Origin: CALXQW01 sp031553045
GTDB lineage: Bacteria > Verrucomicrobiota > Verrucomicrobiia > Opitutales > Intestinicryptomonadaceae
DNA: 64,000 nucleotides
Assembly: GCA_031553045.1 (NCBI GenBank)
Contig: JAVBLZ010000011.1
Coordinates: forward strand, 115,112-179,111
Direction of reading: 5' to 3'
Shown: positions 45,778 through 54,986 of the stretch, one piece after another
How positions within the stretch are numbered: the stretch's first letter is position 1
Layout: every line of letters begins with the position of its first letter
Program-made: the position numbers and the translations under genes
The notes under the pieces: model-generated
Told to the model about the DNA's origin: nothing
The model's database searches: none
The model's input: only the letters and a program-made list of their open reading frames with translations

Positions 45778-46449
45778 TTTGCAGAATTTATAGCCCACGC
45801 CCCTGACCGTTTCAATCAGATGAGAAAGCGGTTCAATTTTTTTTCTCAGCCCCACAAGTTGAACATCTATAGCCCTGTCTGTTACGGCATAACCCGGACC
45901 ATGCAGATGTTTGATAATATCGTCTCTGGAAAAAACCCTGCCTGGATTTGTCAAAAAAAGATGCAGGATGGAAAATTCATTGGCAGTTAAAATCAAGGGT
46001 TTTTCAGCAAGGCTGGCTTCAAAAGTATCCGGGTTTAAGTGTATGCCCTTGAAGGAAACGGCTTTTAGGGGCGCATTGTCTTCTCTCAATCGGGCTTTAA
46101 TTCTTGCAAGGAGTATGCGCAGGCTAAAAGGCTTGGTGATGTAATCGTCTGCGCCGTATTCCAGCCCGCTTACTATATCGGCGTCTTCGCTGCGTGCGGT
46201 AAGCATTATGATTGGGCATTGCTTGAACTTTGCGTCGCTGCGATATTTTTTGCAAAAATCCATACCGTCCATTCCGGGCAGCATGAGGTCTAAGAGTATT
46301 AGGTCAAAGCTTTGGCGTTCAAGCAGGGCAAGAGCGCTTTCGGCGGAGACGACCTTTTTTGCAGCAAAGCCATATTTGCCGAGATAGATTTCTATCATTT
46401 CCGCAATGCTTGCTTCGTCTTCCACTATCAAGATTTTTTTTTCAGACAT
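45775..46449 (-). CDS. phoB: Response regulator PhoB
   Basis: This 224-residue OmpR/PhoB-type regulator has a receiver domain (acidic pocket in VEDEAS, phospho-Asp in LILLDLMLPGMDG about residue 53, LTAR threonine, and lysine in YITKPFS) and a winged-helix DNA-binding domain ending VRGVGYKFC. The start is preceded only by an A/T-rich leader. It follows phoR by 4 bp. The gene neighbourhood (phoR, porin, pst) supports PhoB rather than another OmpR member. Confidence 0.92.
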   Translation of the reverse strand: MSEKKILIVEDEASIAEMIEIYLGKYGFAAKKVVSAESALALLERQSFDLILLDLMLPGMDGMDFCKKYRSDAKFKQCPIIMLTARSEDADIVSGLEYGADDYITKPFSLRILLARIKARLREDNAPLKAVSFKGIHLNPDTFEASLAEKPLILTANEFSILHLFLTNPGRVFSRDDIIKHLHGPGYAVTDRAIDVQLVGLRKKIEPLSHLIETVRGVGYKFCK

Positions 46450-46453
46450 AAAA

Positions 46454-48220
46454 TTATTCGGATTTTAAGATTAGTGTGAATTTGGTGCCAGTACCGACTT
46501 TGCTCTCCACAAGCGCTTTTCCGCCATGCATTGCCGCTACATGCTTGACTATTGCAAGCCCTATGCCGGAACCGCCTGCGTTGCGTCCTCTGCCTTTTTC
46601 TATCCTATAAAAACGCTCAAAGACACGTTCACAATGCATTGGGTCTATGCCGTTACCGTTGTCTTCTACGGATATTTCAATATTTCCCAGATTCATTTTT
46701 GCGCAAATGACAATCTTTGAGTTTTCTCCGGAATATTTTATTGCATTTGATAATAAGTTGCTTACGGCAAGCTCAAGCAAGACAGAATCTGCGTTGATTG
46801 TAATGTCTTTGGGGCAAATTATTTCTATTGTTGAGGAATGCTTTTTTGCGTTTTCTTGATGAAAGGCGCAAGCCCTCTCAATGATACCCAGCACATTTTG
46901 AGATGAAAAATTTGAAAGAGGATTATATTCCGCAGATTCAATTTTGGAAAGCAAAAGCATCTGCTCTATGAGTTCTGCCATGCGTTTTGAATTTTCCAAA
47001 ATTGTATCAACCAGTTTTTTTGTGTCGCCATTTTCCAGGTCTTCAGAAAGAATTTCCGCCGCCGTCATTACGCCAGTCATAGGGGTCTTGAGTTCATGGG
47101 ACGCCGCAGCGACAAACTCTCGTCGTTGAGTCTCGGTACGTCTTGCAAGGCTTATATCATGCAGGACAAAGAGTGAACGCCTAGTCCGCGATTCATAAGG
47201 AAGCGGCACGCTTTCCAAAGACATTTCCGTATCTTCTGAAATTTTTATGTTGCAGGCAAACCCCTTGTTCAGCGCAAAAGTTTTTTCTATGGCTTCAAGC
47301 ACGCTTCTATTTTTTATTGCGGCATAAATGTCGGGTCTGGGGTTGTTTGCAAACGATATGTCCAAAATTTTTTTTGCCGCAGCGTTTGCCTTCAAGAGCA
47401 GTTTTTCATCTGTGCATATAAACACACATTCAGACATGTGGGAGAAAATTTCATCAAGTTCGCAATTTCTTTTATGCAGAGAGTGGAGCTTCTTTTTAAG
47501 CTCATGCGCCATTGATTCCATAGATTTGCCGAGCTGAGACACTTCTGTTATAGAGCAGCTTTTGGCGTGAGAATCAAGGTTTCCCGCCGCAAAATCATGG
47601 GCGAGCTTTCGCAGGGAAATTATAGGGTTGCTGATTTGTCTTGCGACAAGAAAAGAAATTATCGTGGAAAATAAAATTGATAAAATTGCAAGAGAGCCAA
47701 TCTCTTTGGCGAGAATATTTTTTGTAACATCCAAATTATGTTCAGGAATTGCCAGACGAACGCAGTAAGCATATCTGCCGTCAGAGCGTTTGCCTGCGGG
47801 GGTTGCAAGATAGAGCATGCGCATATTTAAGGTGTTTGAAAACCTTGAAACCAAAGTTTGCGCCCCTGAAAAAGTTTTTACTATTTCAGGTCTATTCAGG
47901 TGGTTTGTCATATTTTCTATTGCGGCGTCGGAATCGAAAATAATTTTTCCGTCAACGCTTACTATGGTTGCCCTGATTCCGGATTCTACCGCAAAATTTT
48001 TACAAATTTTAGATACGGATGCAAAACTATCGTCCGTCTCTATAGCTGCTACAATCAAAGAAGCGGAGTCATGCAAGGATTTTTCCAAACCCCTTTTGTA
48101 AAGAGCCTCAGACAGAAAAAAAGTGCCTACGCCAAGTGCGGTTATCACTGTCAGGGTAACCCCTGTAACAGAAATGAATATTCTAAAGAAAATATGAGAG
48201 AATGATTTTTTTAAGTTCAT
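46454..48220 (-). CDS. phoR: Phosphate sensor histidine kinase PhoR
   Basis: This 588-residue membrane kinase has TM1 at about residues 15-37, a periplasmic domain of ~140 residues, TM2 at about 176-196, a HAMP domain (RQISNPIISLRKLAHDF), and a PAS-like linker. The HisKA box is AAASHELKTPMTG; the ATPase domain has ELAVSNLLSNAIKYS, EDNGNGIDP and GGSGIGLAIVK. E. coli PhoR has only a short periplasmic loop; the large sensor domain here is the layout of Gram-positive and PVC kinases, so an extracytoplasmic ligand may add to the PstSCAB-PhoU signal (inference). Confidence 0.9.
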   Translation of the reverse strand: MNLKKSFSHIFFRIFISVTGVTLTVITALGVGTFFLSEALYKRGLEKSLHDSASLIVAAIETDDSFASVSKICKNFAVESGIRATIVSVDGKIIFDSDAAIENMTNHLNRPEIVKTFSGAQTLVSRFSNTLNMRMLYLATPAGKRSDGRYAYCVRLAIPEHNLDVTKNILAKEIGSLAILSILFSTIISFLVARQISNPIISLRKLAHDFAAGNLDSHAKSCSITEVSQLGKSMESMAHELKKKLHSLHKRNCELDEIFSHMSECVFICTDEKLLLKANAAAKKILDISFANNPRPDIYAAIKNRSVLEAIEKTFALNKGFACNIKISEDTEMSLESVPLPYESRTRRSLFVLHDISLARRTETQRREFVAAASHELKTPMTGVMTAAEILSEDLENGDTKKLVDTILENSKRMAELIEQMLLLSKIESAEYNPLSNFSSQNVLGIIERACAFHQENAKKHSSTIEIICPKDITINADSVLLELAVSNLLSNAIKYSGENSKIVICAKMNLGNIEISVEDNGNGIDPMHCERVFERFYRIEKGRGRNAGGSGIGLAIVKHVAAMHGGKALVESKVGTGTKFTLILKSE

Positions 48221-48277
48221 GACGTTATTTTCCGCAATATTTTCCGCACTTAGAAGAATGTCAACGCAGATTTATGT

Positions 48278-48295
48278 TCTAACAAATTTCTAACA
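48278..48295 (+). promoter_or_regulatory. Pho box (two direct repeats, 11-bp period)
   Basis: TCTAACA occurs at 48278-48284 and again at 48289-48295, exactly 11 bp apart, followed by a weak third copy (CAAAACA) at 48300. PhoB binds tandem 7-bp repeats separated by 4 bp. The site lies between divergent phoR and the porin-pst operon, ~90 bp before the porin start. Experimental support is absent; the inference rests on spacing and context. Confidence 0.7.
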
Positions 48296-48384
48296 AAGGC
48301 AAAACACAATTCTAGTTTTTTTATGAGAATATGCGGACAGATTCAGCAAAGTAATCTTTGCGCCGAACTAAACCAAAAACAAAT

Positions 48385-49662
48385 ATGAAGAAAAAAATAT
48401 CACACATGCTAACGGCACTAATTTGTGCAGGAAGCGCATTTATAAGTTTGAACGCACAAGACAAGGAAACATTAAACTTGCTTGTAAGCAAAGGAATAAT
48501 CAGCCAAGCAGAGGCGGACAAAGTCGGCAAAAATGCGGCGCTTGTCGTTACGTCCAAAGAAAAAGACGTTAAAAAGCTGACATTTTCCGGACGCATACAA
48601 GAACAATTTCAATGGATAAGCACAGAGCCCGCTAACGCCCCTCATCCAAGCTCGCAAATGGGTTTCCAGATGAGAAGATTATATTTTGGGGTTTCCGCCG
48701 ACTTGGGCAGCGGTTTTTCCGGAACTCTCACCGCCGATTTTTCCAAGACGGGCACTAACGGCGCAGATTATCTCGCCGAAGCTTTCATAAGCAAAAAATT
48801 AGATTTGGACCACTTGAAAGGCACGGCGGATTTTGGATATAAAAAAGTGCAATTTGGATATGAAGAAAATACATCTTCAAGCAAACTGCTTACAATAGAA
48901 CGCTCTATGGCAACACGCTATTTTGTGGAATCACAAAAGTCTGGTACGGGCAGAAATCTTGGTTTTGGCTCACGCTATGCGGGCGCATTTTGGCAGGGCA
49001 AGATTGCGGAAGTTGAGGGTCTTGAATACGGCTTGGCTGTAACAAATTCCCAGAACTACACAATAAAACCAGCTACAACAGGGGCTGCCGGCACTGCCGA
49101 CAACAATCTTAATGCTTGGGCAAATATATCTTATGCGGGAAAGATTGACGACGTATCGTTTAAAGTAGGCGTAAACGGCGGCTGGGGGCCATCCGCCAAT
49201 ATCGTGGCGACAAATAATTACGGAGACATCTTGGGCGTAAATCCATATTTGCAAATCAACTGGCTTGGCTTGAGCGTTTGGAGCGATTTCCTTTTGGCAA
49301 GTGTTGAAAAGGGCAGGGCAAACGGCACAAGAGCCACTCCATTGGGGCTGAATGTCGGTGCGGAATATCTTTTTGAAATGGATACTCTTGGCAAGATAGG
49401 GCCATCCATACGTTACGCATGGCTCGATACCGACGGTAGGGGCACACGCATTGGCGACGGTATGTCGGGCGCTCCAAATGCGGGAGATTTTAACGGAGCC
49501 CAAAGTTTATTTATAGGCGCAAACTGGTACATCATGGGAAACAATTTAAAATTCCAAGCCGGCTACGAATGGGCGCAGTATAGCGGAAAAGTCGCAACTT
49601 TGAGCTATCAGGGCGTAACAGACGCACACGCAATGAGAATGCAAATTCAAGTATTGTTCTAA
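48385..49662 (+). CDS. Phosphate-selective porin (OprO/OprP-like)
   Basis: This 425-residue outer-membrane protein is read from the ATG at 48385 (MKKKISHML), with a signal peptide ending SLNAQ. After a short helical segment (LNLLVSKGIISQAEADKVGKN) comes a 16- to 18-strand beta-barrel pattern starting LTFSGRIQEQFQW and ending MRMQIQVLF with a terminal phenylalanine, the outer-membrane insertion signal. The family takes up phosphate or polyphosphate. It heads the pst operon and is preceded by a Pho box, so phosphate starvation is the likely inducer. Confidence 0.85.
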   Translation: MKKKISHMLTALICAGSAFISLNAQDKETLNLLVSKGIISQAEADKVGKNAALVVTSKEKDVKKLTFSGRIQEQFQWISTEPANAPHPSSQMGFQMRRLYFGVSADLGSGFSGTLTADFSKTGTNGADYLAEAFISKKLDLDHLKGTADFGYKKVQFGYEENTSSSKLLTIERSMATRYFVESQKSGTGRNLGFGSRYAGAFWQGKIAEVEGLEYGLAVTNSQNYTIKPATTGAAGTADNNLNAWANISYAGKIDDVSFKVGVNGGWGPSANIVATNNYGDILGVNPYLQINWLGLSVWSDFLLASVEKGRANGTRATPLGLNVGAEYLFEMDTLGKIGPSIRYAWLDTDGRGTRIGDGMSGAPNAGDFNGAQSLFIGANWYIMGNNLKFQAGYEWAQYSGKVATLSYQGVTDAHAMRMQIQVLF

Positions 49663-49686
49663 TAGAAACTTTCATCCTAAAAAAAT

Positions 49687-50520
49687 ATGAAAACAAAAAT
49701 AACAAAAGTCGTAAAATTAATTGCCGCCGCAACGTTGATTGCGGCCGCCGCAAAACTCTCGGCGCAAGATAAAATTGTGATAGACGGCTCTACAACAGTA
49801 GGCCCAATATCCAAAGCATTCGCAGAATATTATAAGGAAATTAAACCAAATGTGAATATAACAATCAGCGAATCCGGTAGCGGCAACGGCGTAAAGAGCC
49901 TTACCAATAAGGCTTGCGATATAGCAAATCTCTCCAGATTCATGAAGGACTCAGAGTTTAAATCTTGCGTGGAGAATGGTGTGTTGCCTGTAGCGCATGT
50001 CGTGGCATTTGACGGGCTTGCCGTGATAATCAATCCGCAAAACAAAATATCTACGCTTAGCTTGGAGCAAATTGAAGGAATTTATAGCGGCAAGATAACA
50101 AACTGGAAAGAGCTTGGCGGCGAAGACGCCAAAATTGTTGTGGTTTCCAGAGACACAAATAGCGGAACTTATGAAACCTTTGGCGAACTGGTTCTGAAAA
50201 AGAAAGAAGTTGTCTCAGGCGCAGAATATGTAGGCTCTAATGGGCAGGCAAAAACCAGAGTCGGCACGACAAAAAACGCAATAGCTTATGTGGGCTTGGG
50301 CTTCATTGACGATAGCGTAAAACCCTTGTCGATAAACGGCGTGTTGCCTACATCCGCAAGTGTCGCAAGCGGCAAATATGCAATATCTAGACCGCTTTTT
50401 ATGTTCACAAACGGCTATCCCAAAATGGGGTCGGATGTGTATAATTTTGTAGTTATGCATCTGAGCAAAGAGGGCAGGGAAATCATAAAAGAATTGGGGT
50501 TCATACCTGTTTGCGAATAG
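49687..50520 (+). CDS. pstS: Phosphate-binding protein PstS
   Basis: This 277-residue periplasmic binding protein has a signal peptide ending KLSAQ. The phosphate-binding loops are IDGSTTVGPISKAF (about residues 37-50), SGSGNGVKSL (about 62-71) and SRDTNSGTYETF (about 154-165). It belongs to the short PstS_2-like group rather than the E. coli type. It lies 24 bp after the porin stop and 7 bp before pstC, within one operon. Confidence 0.93.
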   Translation: MKTKITKVVKLIAAATLIAAAAKLSAQDKIVIDGSTTVGPISKAFAEYYKEIKPNVNITISESGSGNGVKSLTNKACDIANLSRFMKDSEFKSCVENGVLPVAHVVAFDGLAVIINPQNKISTLSLEQIEGIYSGKITNWKELGGEDAKIVVVSRDTNSGTYETFGELVLKKKEVVSGAEYVGSNGQAKTRVGTTKNAIAYVGLGFIDDSVKPLSINGVLPTSASVASGKYAISRPLFMFTNGYPKMGSDVYNFVVMHLSKEGREIIKELGFIPVCE

Positions 50521-50527
50521 TTGGAAT

Positions 50528-51676
50528 ATGAAAAATCAACACTATATAGACAAGGCTAAGGGGCTGATTATGAGCAGGCAGGGCAGTTTGCTTCAACACA
50601 TGCTCGGTAAATTAGGACGCTCAATCCTCTTGCTAATAACGGCAATTCCAACCATAGCCGTTGTCTTTATAGTGTTTTTTATAATTAAAGAGAGTGTTCC
50701 TTTTTTTTACAATTTAGCGCATGTAAAAGAATTTTTTACAAGTACAACCTGGACGCCCTCAAAACCCGCAGATCCGAGTTTTGGCGCATTATCAATATTT
50801 TATGGAACATTGATGGTTACCGTCGGCTCATCCTTGATTGCCGTGCCTTTGGGCATAATGGTTTCCGTGTGTCTGACTGAAATTGTATCATACAAGCTTG
50901 CTCAAATTTTTAAACCTTTTGTAGAGCTATTGGCGGCGATTCCGTCTGTGGCATACGGATTTTTTGCCTTGGTGGTTTTTGCGCCGGTCTTGCAAAATTA
51001 CGGCGGGGCGGGCATAAGCGCAATGGTTCTGATTGCGGGAATATTTCTTTCATTCATTGCAGCATTGGTTATTTCTGAATTTTTTGGACGCTTGATATGT
51101 AAAAAAACTTCAAAGCAAAATACGTATTTGGCAGCATTGATATTTGTAGTTTTTATGGCGCTTTTTATCTTCATTGCCGTAAAAGTTTCAGATATAAAAA
51201 TCAATAGCGGCGCAAACGCATTAAACGTATCTATAATTTTGGCGATAATGGCGCTGCCCACAATAGTAAGCATATCGCAAGATGCGCTAAGCGCCGTGGG
51301 CAGAGATTTGCGTGAGGGCTCTCTTGCTTTGGGTGCGACAAAGTTTGAAACTATTTTTAAAGTTGTTTTACCCTCGGCAAAAAGCGGCATAGCCGTTGCC
51401 GTAATTTTGGGGCTTATGCGGGTGATAGGTGAAACTATGGTTGTTTGGATGGCTAGCGGAAACTCTTTGAAAATACCCGAGCCGTTTTATAATTTTTTAG
51501 AGCCCGTGCGCACTCTTACGGCAACTATCGCCGGAGAAATGGGAGAGGCTGACCAAAGCACGGGCTCTGCCAGATACCATGTTTTGTTTGTGATGAGCTT
51601 GTGCTTATTGCTTACGGGTATGCTGATGAACACGCTTAGCCAGTGGGTCGGGGTTGGAATGAAGAGGGGAAAATAA
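50528..51676 (+). CDS. pstC: Phosphate ABC permease PstC
   Basis: This 382-residue membrane protein has about seven TM helices and the ABC-permease EAA loop (DALSAVGRDLREGSLALGATKFET). Between the fourth and fifth helices there is a small charged insertion (FGRLICKKTSKQNTY) followed by an extra hydrophobic segment, slightly longer than E. coli PstC. It is preceded by pstS and overlaps pstA by one base (TAATG). Confidence 0.93.
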   Translation: MKNQHYIDKAKGLIMSRQGSLLQHMLGKLGRSILLLITAIPTIAVVFIVFFIIKESVPFFYNLAHVKEFFTSTTWTPSKPADPSFGALSIFYGTLMVTVGSSLIAVPLGIMVSVCLTEIVSYKLAQIFKPFVELLAAIPSVAYGFFALVVFAPVLQNYGGAGISAMVLIAGIFLSFIAALVISEFFGRLICKKTSKQNTYLAALIFVVFMALFIFIAVKVSDIKINSGANALNVSIILAIMALPTIVSISQDALSAVGRDLREGSLALGATKFETIFKVVLPSAKSGIAVAVILGLMRVIGETMVVWMASGNSLKIPEPFYNFLEPVRTLTATIAGEMGEADQSTGSARYHVLFVMSLCLLLTGMLMNTLSQWVGVGMKRGK

Positions 51677-53385
51677 TGCAAATCAGAACAAGAAAAATAT
51701 TAGACAAATCTTTCGGTGTTGTCGCATACGCTTCACTGGGCTTGATGTGTCTTTCATTGGGCGCTTTTTTATTGCCCATCATCGTCAAAGGCATGGGTGC
51801 TTGCGTCTTTCAGGCAACGATTGAGCATGACAAATTTCAGAAAGAAATTCTTGGCAGAAATACTGCGGGGTATGAAAAACTTTTGGAAAAATCTAATGCC
51901 GCAAGAGCCCCTCTTTACGAGATGATGGGGGAATTTGAGAATCCTAAAAAAGCCAAAGACATTTTACAATCTCTGGATAAAGCCCGCAGCCAGAGCCAAT
52001 CTGCAATGGTTTTCAATTACGCCGCCATACAAAAAATTTTACATTTATCCGCCGCCGACAAACAAAGCAAAATGCGTAAATTGGGCGAAGAAATTTTCAA
52101 ACCATATACGGATTTACTCTTGAAATTAAAAGAGACTTCATTGAAGTCCGGCACTTCTTTTGCTTTGCAAAATATACTTTCGGAAGAAAAGGAAAGATGT
52201 CTGGAGAGCGTGAAAAAGTTTATAGAATCTTTGAATGAAAAGAAGGCGATGACTGTGGCGCAAAAAAGTTTTTTACGCAGAAATTTGTCGGCAATCTGCA
52301 ACGACGCCATAGATGGATGCGCTTCTGAATTGGAGTCTGCAAATTCGGCATATCTGGCGCTAAAAAAAGGCATTGCGGAATTACTGGGCCCTGCAAATCA
52401 AATTGAAAAGGAAAAATCAAATTTGATGAGGCAAAAATACGGGCAGGGACGTTTGGATTACGCCAGAGATATTTTGGAAAATTCCATACACACGCTCAGC
52501 ATAAAAACTGTCGATAAAGATGGCGTAGAAATATTCAAAAGGGTGAACGCCATGGAATATTTCAAGGGCACAAATGTAGAAAAAATAATTCTGTATATAA
52601 ACGGGAGTTTTTCCGCAATGCTGCAACCGCATTGGACATTTTATGCGGGGTTCTTTTTTGACAACCCCGTTGATTCCAATATATTCGGCGGCATATTCCC
52701 AATGGTTTTGGGCACATTTTACCTGACTTTTGGAGCAATGATTATCGCAGCGCCACTGGGCGTCGTAGCGGCAATATACTTTTCGGAATATGCCAAAAAA
52801 AATTTCCTAATCTCTATTTTAAGAGTATGCGTTGGCACTTTGGCGGGTGTGCCCTCTATCGTTTTTGGATTATTCGGGCTGGCGTTTTTGATAAACACTT
52901 TGAAGATTTCTGAGACCAAAAGCGTGTTGGCAGGCTCGGTAACTTTGGCGCTTTTAATTCTGCCAACGATAATGCGTTCATCGGAAGAAGCGCTCAAGAA
53001 TGTCCCAAATTCTTACAGAGAAGCCTCTTTAGGATTGGGTGCTAGCAAATGGAAGTGTATAACAAGCGTGCTTTTGCCTGCGGCCTTACCGGGTATGCTT
53101 ACAGGCATTATTATTTCTATGGGCAGAGCCGCAGGAGAAACCGCCCCTATAATTTTTACCGCAGCGACAAGCACGGGCGCCGCCTTGGCTATATGGGAAG
53201 TTTTTACCCAGCCCACTCCCGCCCTCTCTTGGAGCATTTACAATATTTGTAGCGAGCATGAACTTGCGGAAAAAGTTGCACACGTCCAATACGGTATGGT
53301 GTTTACGCTTGTGGGCATTGTGCTAGTGCTGAATCTTGCGGCTATACTCGTACGCGCAAAAATGCAAAAGAAACTGAAAACATAA
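51676..53385 (+). CDS. pstA: Phosphate ABC permease PstA with large periplasmic insertion
   Basis: This protein is read from the ATG at 51676, which overlaps the pstC stop and follows a purine-rich GAAGAGGGG Shine-Dalgarno-like sequence; it has 569 residues. The C-terminal ~230 residues are a normal PstA core with five TM helices and EAA loop (SSEEALKNVPNSYREASLGLGASK). The N-terminal part has one TM helix (about residues 14-38), then ~270 residues of charged, alpha-helical, probably periplasmic sequence before the core. E. coli PstA has about 300 residues in total. The extra domain could contact PstS, PhoU signalling or PhoR (inference). Confidence 0.9.
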   Translation: MQIRTRKILDKSFGVVAYASLGLMCLSLGAFLLPIIVKGMGACVFQATIEHDKFQKEILGRNTAGYEKLLEKSNAARAPLYEMMGEFENPKKAKDILQSLDKARSQSQSAMVFNYAAIQKILHLSAADKQSKMRKLGEEIFKPYTDLLLKLKETSLKSGTSFALQNILSEEKERCLESVKKFIESLNEKKAMTVAQKSFLRRNLSAICNDAIDGCASELESANSAYLALKKGIAELLGPANQIEKEKSNLMRQKYGQGRLDYARDILENSIHTLSIKTVDKDGVEIFKRVNAMEYFKGTNVEKIILYINGSFSAMLQPHWTFYAGFFFDNPVDSNIFGGIFPMVLGTFYLTFGAMIIAAPLGVVAAIYFSEYAKKNFLISILRVCVGTLAGVPSIVFGLFGLAFLINTLKISETKSVLAGSVTLALLILPTIMRSSEEALKNVPNSYREASLGLGASKWKCITSVLLPAALPGMLTGIIISMGRAAGETAPIIFTAATSTGAALAIWEVFTQPTPALSWSIYNICSEHELAEKVAHVQYGMVFTLVGIVLVLNLAAILVRAKMQKKLKT

Positions 53386-53387
53386 TT

Positions 53388-54206
53388 ATGAATGCGTTGT
53401 CGGAAAAAATTGAAACTAAAACTAAGTATATGGAAGTTGAAAAACCTACCCAAGATTCTGTAATAAAAGCGGAGGATTTTTCCGTCTATTATGGAAATTT
53501 TCAGGCGGTAAAAAATGTGAACCTGTCTTTACCTAGAGGCGAAGTTACCGCCATTATCGGTCCAAGTGGATGCGGTAAAAGCACATTTTTGCGCTGCATA
53601 AACAGAATGAATGATCTTGTAGATTCTTGCAGAACCACAGGTTTGCTCTCGCTGGACGGCATAGATATTTATCACCCGCATTTGGATGTTGTGGAGCTTA
53701 GAAAGCGCGTGGGAATGGTCTTTCAAAGGCCAAACCCTTTCCCCAAATCCATATACGACAATGTGGCTTACGGACCAAGGCTCACAGGCGCTCTGCAGAA
53801 AGGCAAACTGGATGAGGTTGTGGAGTCTTCCTTAAAGCGTGCGGCGCTTTGGAATGAAGTCAAAGACAGGCTCAATAGCAGTGCCATGGGGCTTTCGGGC
53901 GGTCAGCAGCAACGTCTTTGTATTGCAAGGGCGCTTGCTATAAAGCCGGAGGTCTTGCTTATGGACGAGCCTTGCAGCGCTTTAGATCCCAAATCTACAT
54001 CGCACATAGAAAATTTGATAGCGGAACTTTCAGGAGAATATACCATAGCCATTGTAACCCACAATATGCAGCAAGCGGGTAGAGTTTCTGATTACACGGC
54101 GTTTTTTTATGAGGGCAGACTGGTGGAGTTTGGCGCAACCAAGCAGTTGTTCACCAATCCTCAGAAGTCTGAAACAAATGACTATATAACGGGAAGGTTT
54201 GGTTGA
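53388..54206 (+). CDS. pstB: Phosphate ABC ATPase PstB
   Basis: This 272-residue ATPase has Walker A GPSGCGKST, the Q-loop in GMVFQRPNPFPKS, the signature LSGGQQQR, Walker B VLLMDEP and the switch histidine in IVTHNM. FPKSIYDNVAYG is diagnostic for PstB. It starts 2 bp after pstA and its stop is directly followed by phoU. Confidence 0.97.
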   Translation: MNALSEKIETKTKYMEVEKPTQDSVIKAEDFSVYYGNFQAVKNVNLSLPRGEVTAIIGPSGCGKSTFLRCINRMNDLVDSCRTTGLLSLDGIDIYHPHLDVVELRKRVGMVFQRPNPFPKSIYDNVAYGPRLTGALQKGKLDEVVESSLKRAALWNEVKDRLNSSAMGLSGGQQQRLCIARALAIKPEVLLMDEPCSALDPKSTSHIENLIAELSGEYTIAIVTHNMQQAGRVSDYTAFFYEGRLVEFGATKQLFTNPQKSETNDYITGRFG

Positions 54207-54207
54207 T

Positions 54208-54900
54208 ATGAACATGCATTTAAAAAAAGATATGGACAAGCTGAAGGTACAGATGCTTTCTTTGGCGGGCAGGGTTGAGGAAAATGTTAGGAAAGCCGTA
54301 AAAGCATTGCGAGAACTTTCCATGCCGCTTGCCGACGATGTCATAAAAAACGACAAGCTCATTGACGAATCTGAAGTCGCCATAGAGGAGGAATGTTTGA
54401 AAATATTGGCGCTCCACCAGCCGGTCGCCAGCGATTTGCGCTTTGTGATTACGGTGCTCAAAATCAACAATGAACTTGAGCATATAGGAGATATGGCGGC
54501 AAATATCGCCAAACGGGTGGTGTATTTAAAATGTGAAAACAAGGTTACAATACCCTTCAATTTGGAGGCTATGGCTACACGCACCGTCTATATGCTGAAA
54601 AGTAGTTTGGACGCCTTTATAAGCTCGGATGAAATTTTGGCGTTGGGCGTATGCAACGACGACGACTTGGTTGATGAAGAAAATAAAAAATGCTATGTCA
54701 ATTTGGGAATCTTAATTAAGTCTGACAGCAACAACGCAATGTCGTATATAAATTATCTCATGGCTTGCCGTTCTTTGGAGCGCATTGCGGATTTGTGCAC
54801 CAATATTGCCGAAGACGTAATCTACATGAAGCGCAGCATAATAGTCAGGCACAATCTTAAAGAGGCGGAAAAATATCTGAAGCAAAACGATGAGTTTTAA
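54208..54900 (+). CDS. phoU: Phosphate signalling protein PhoU
   Basis: This 230-residue protein is all helical with two three-helix PhoU repeats, containing ECLKILALHQPVASDLR and ELEHIGDMAANIAKRVVYL in the first half and SLERIADLCTNIAEDVIYM in the second; these carry the metal-binding acidic motifs. PhoU links PstSCAB to PhoR and shuts the response off at high phosphate. The ATG at 54208 follows the pstB stop; a GTG-like or TTG upstream (54199) is less likely. A second ATG lies 6 bp downstream. Confidence 0.93.
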   Translation: MNMHLKKDMDKLKVQMLSLAGRVEENVRKAVKALRELSMPLADDVIKNDKLIDESEVAIEEECLKILALHQPVASDLRFVITVLKINNELEHIGDMAANIAKRVVYLKCENKVTIPFNLEAMATRTVYMLKSSLDAFISSDEILALGVCNDDDLVDEENKKCYVNLGILIKSDSNNAMSYINYLMACRSLERIADLCTNIAEDVIYMKRSIIVRHNLKEAEKYLKQNDEF

Positions 54901-54934
54901 ATCGCATCCAAATTAATTTTCCATCTTCACGCAA

Positions 54935-54968
54935 AAAAAATCGGCAATTTGAATCTTGCCGATTTTTT
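54935..54968. terminator. Bidirectional terminator between phoU and PEP-CTERM gene
   Basis: An inverted repeat with TCGGCAA, an 8-base loop and TTGCCGA, flanked by A6 and T6 that extend the stem, lies at 54935-54968. It separates the pst operon from the convergent gene. Confidence 0.8.
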
Positions 54969-54986
54969 AGTTTAAAAGAAATAAGT

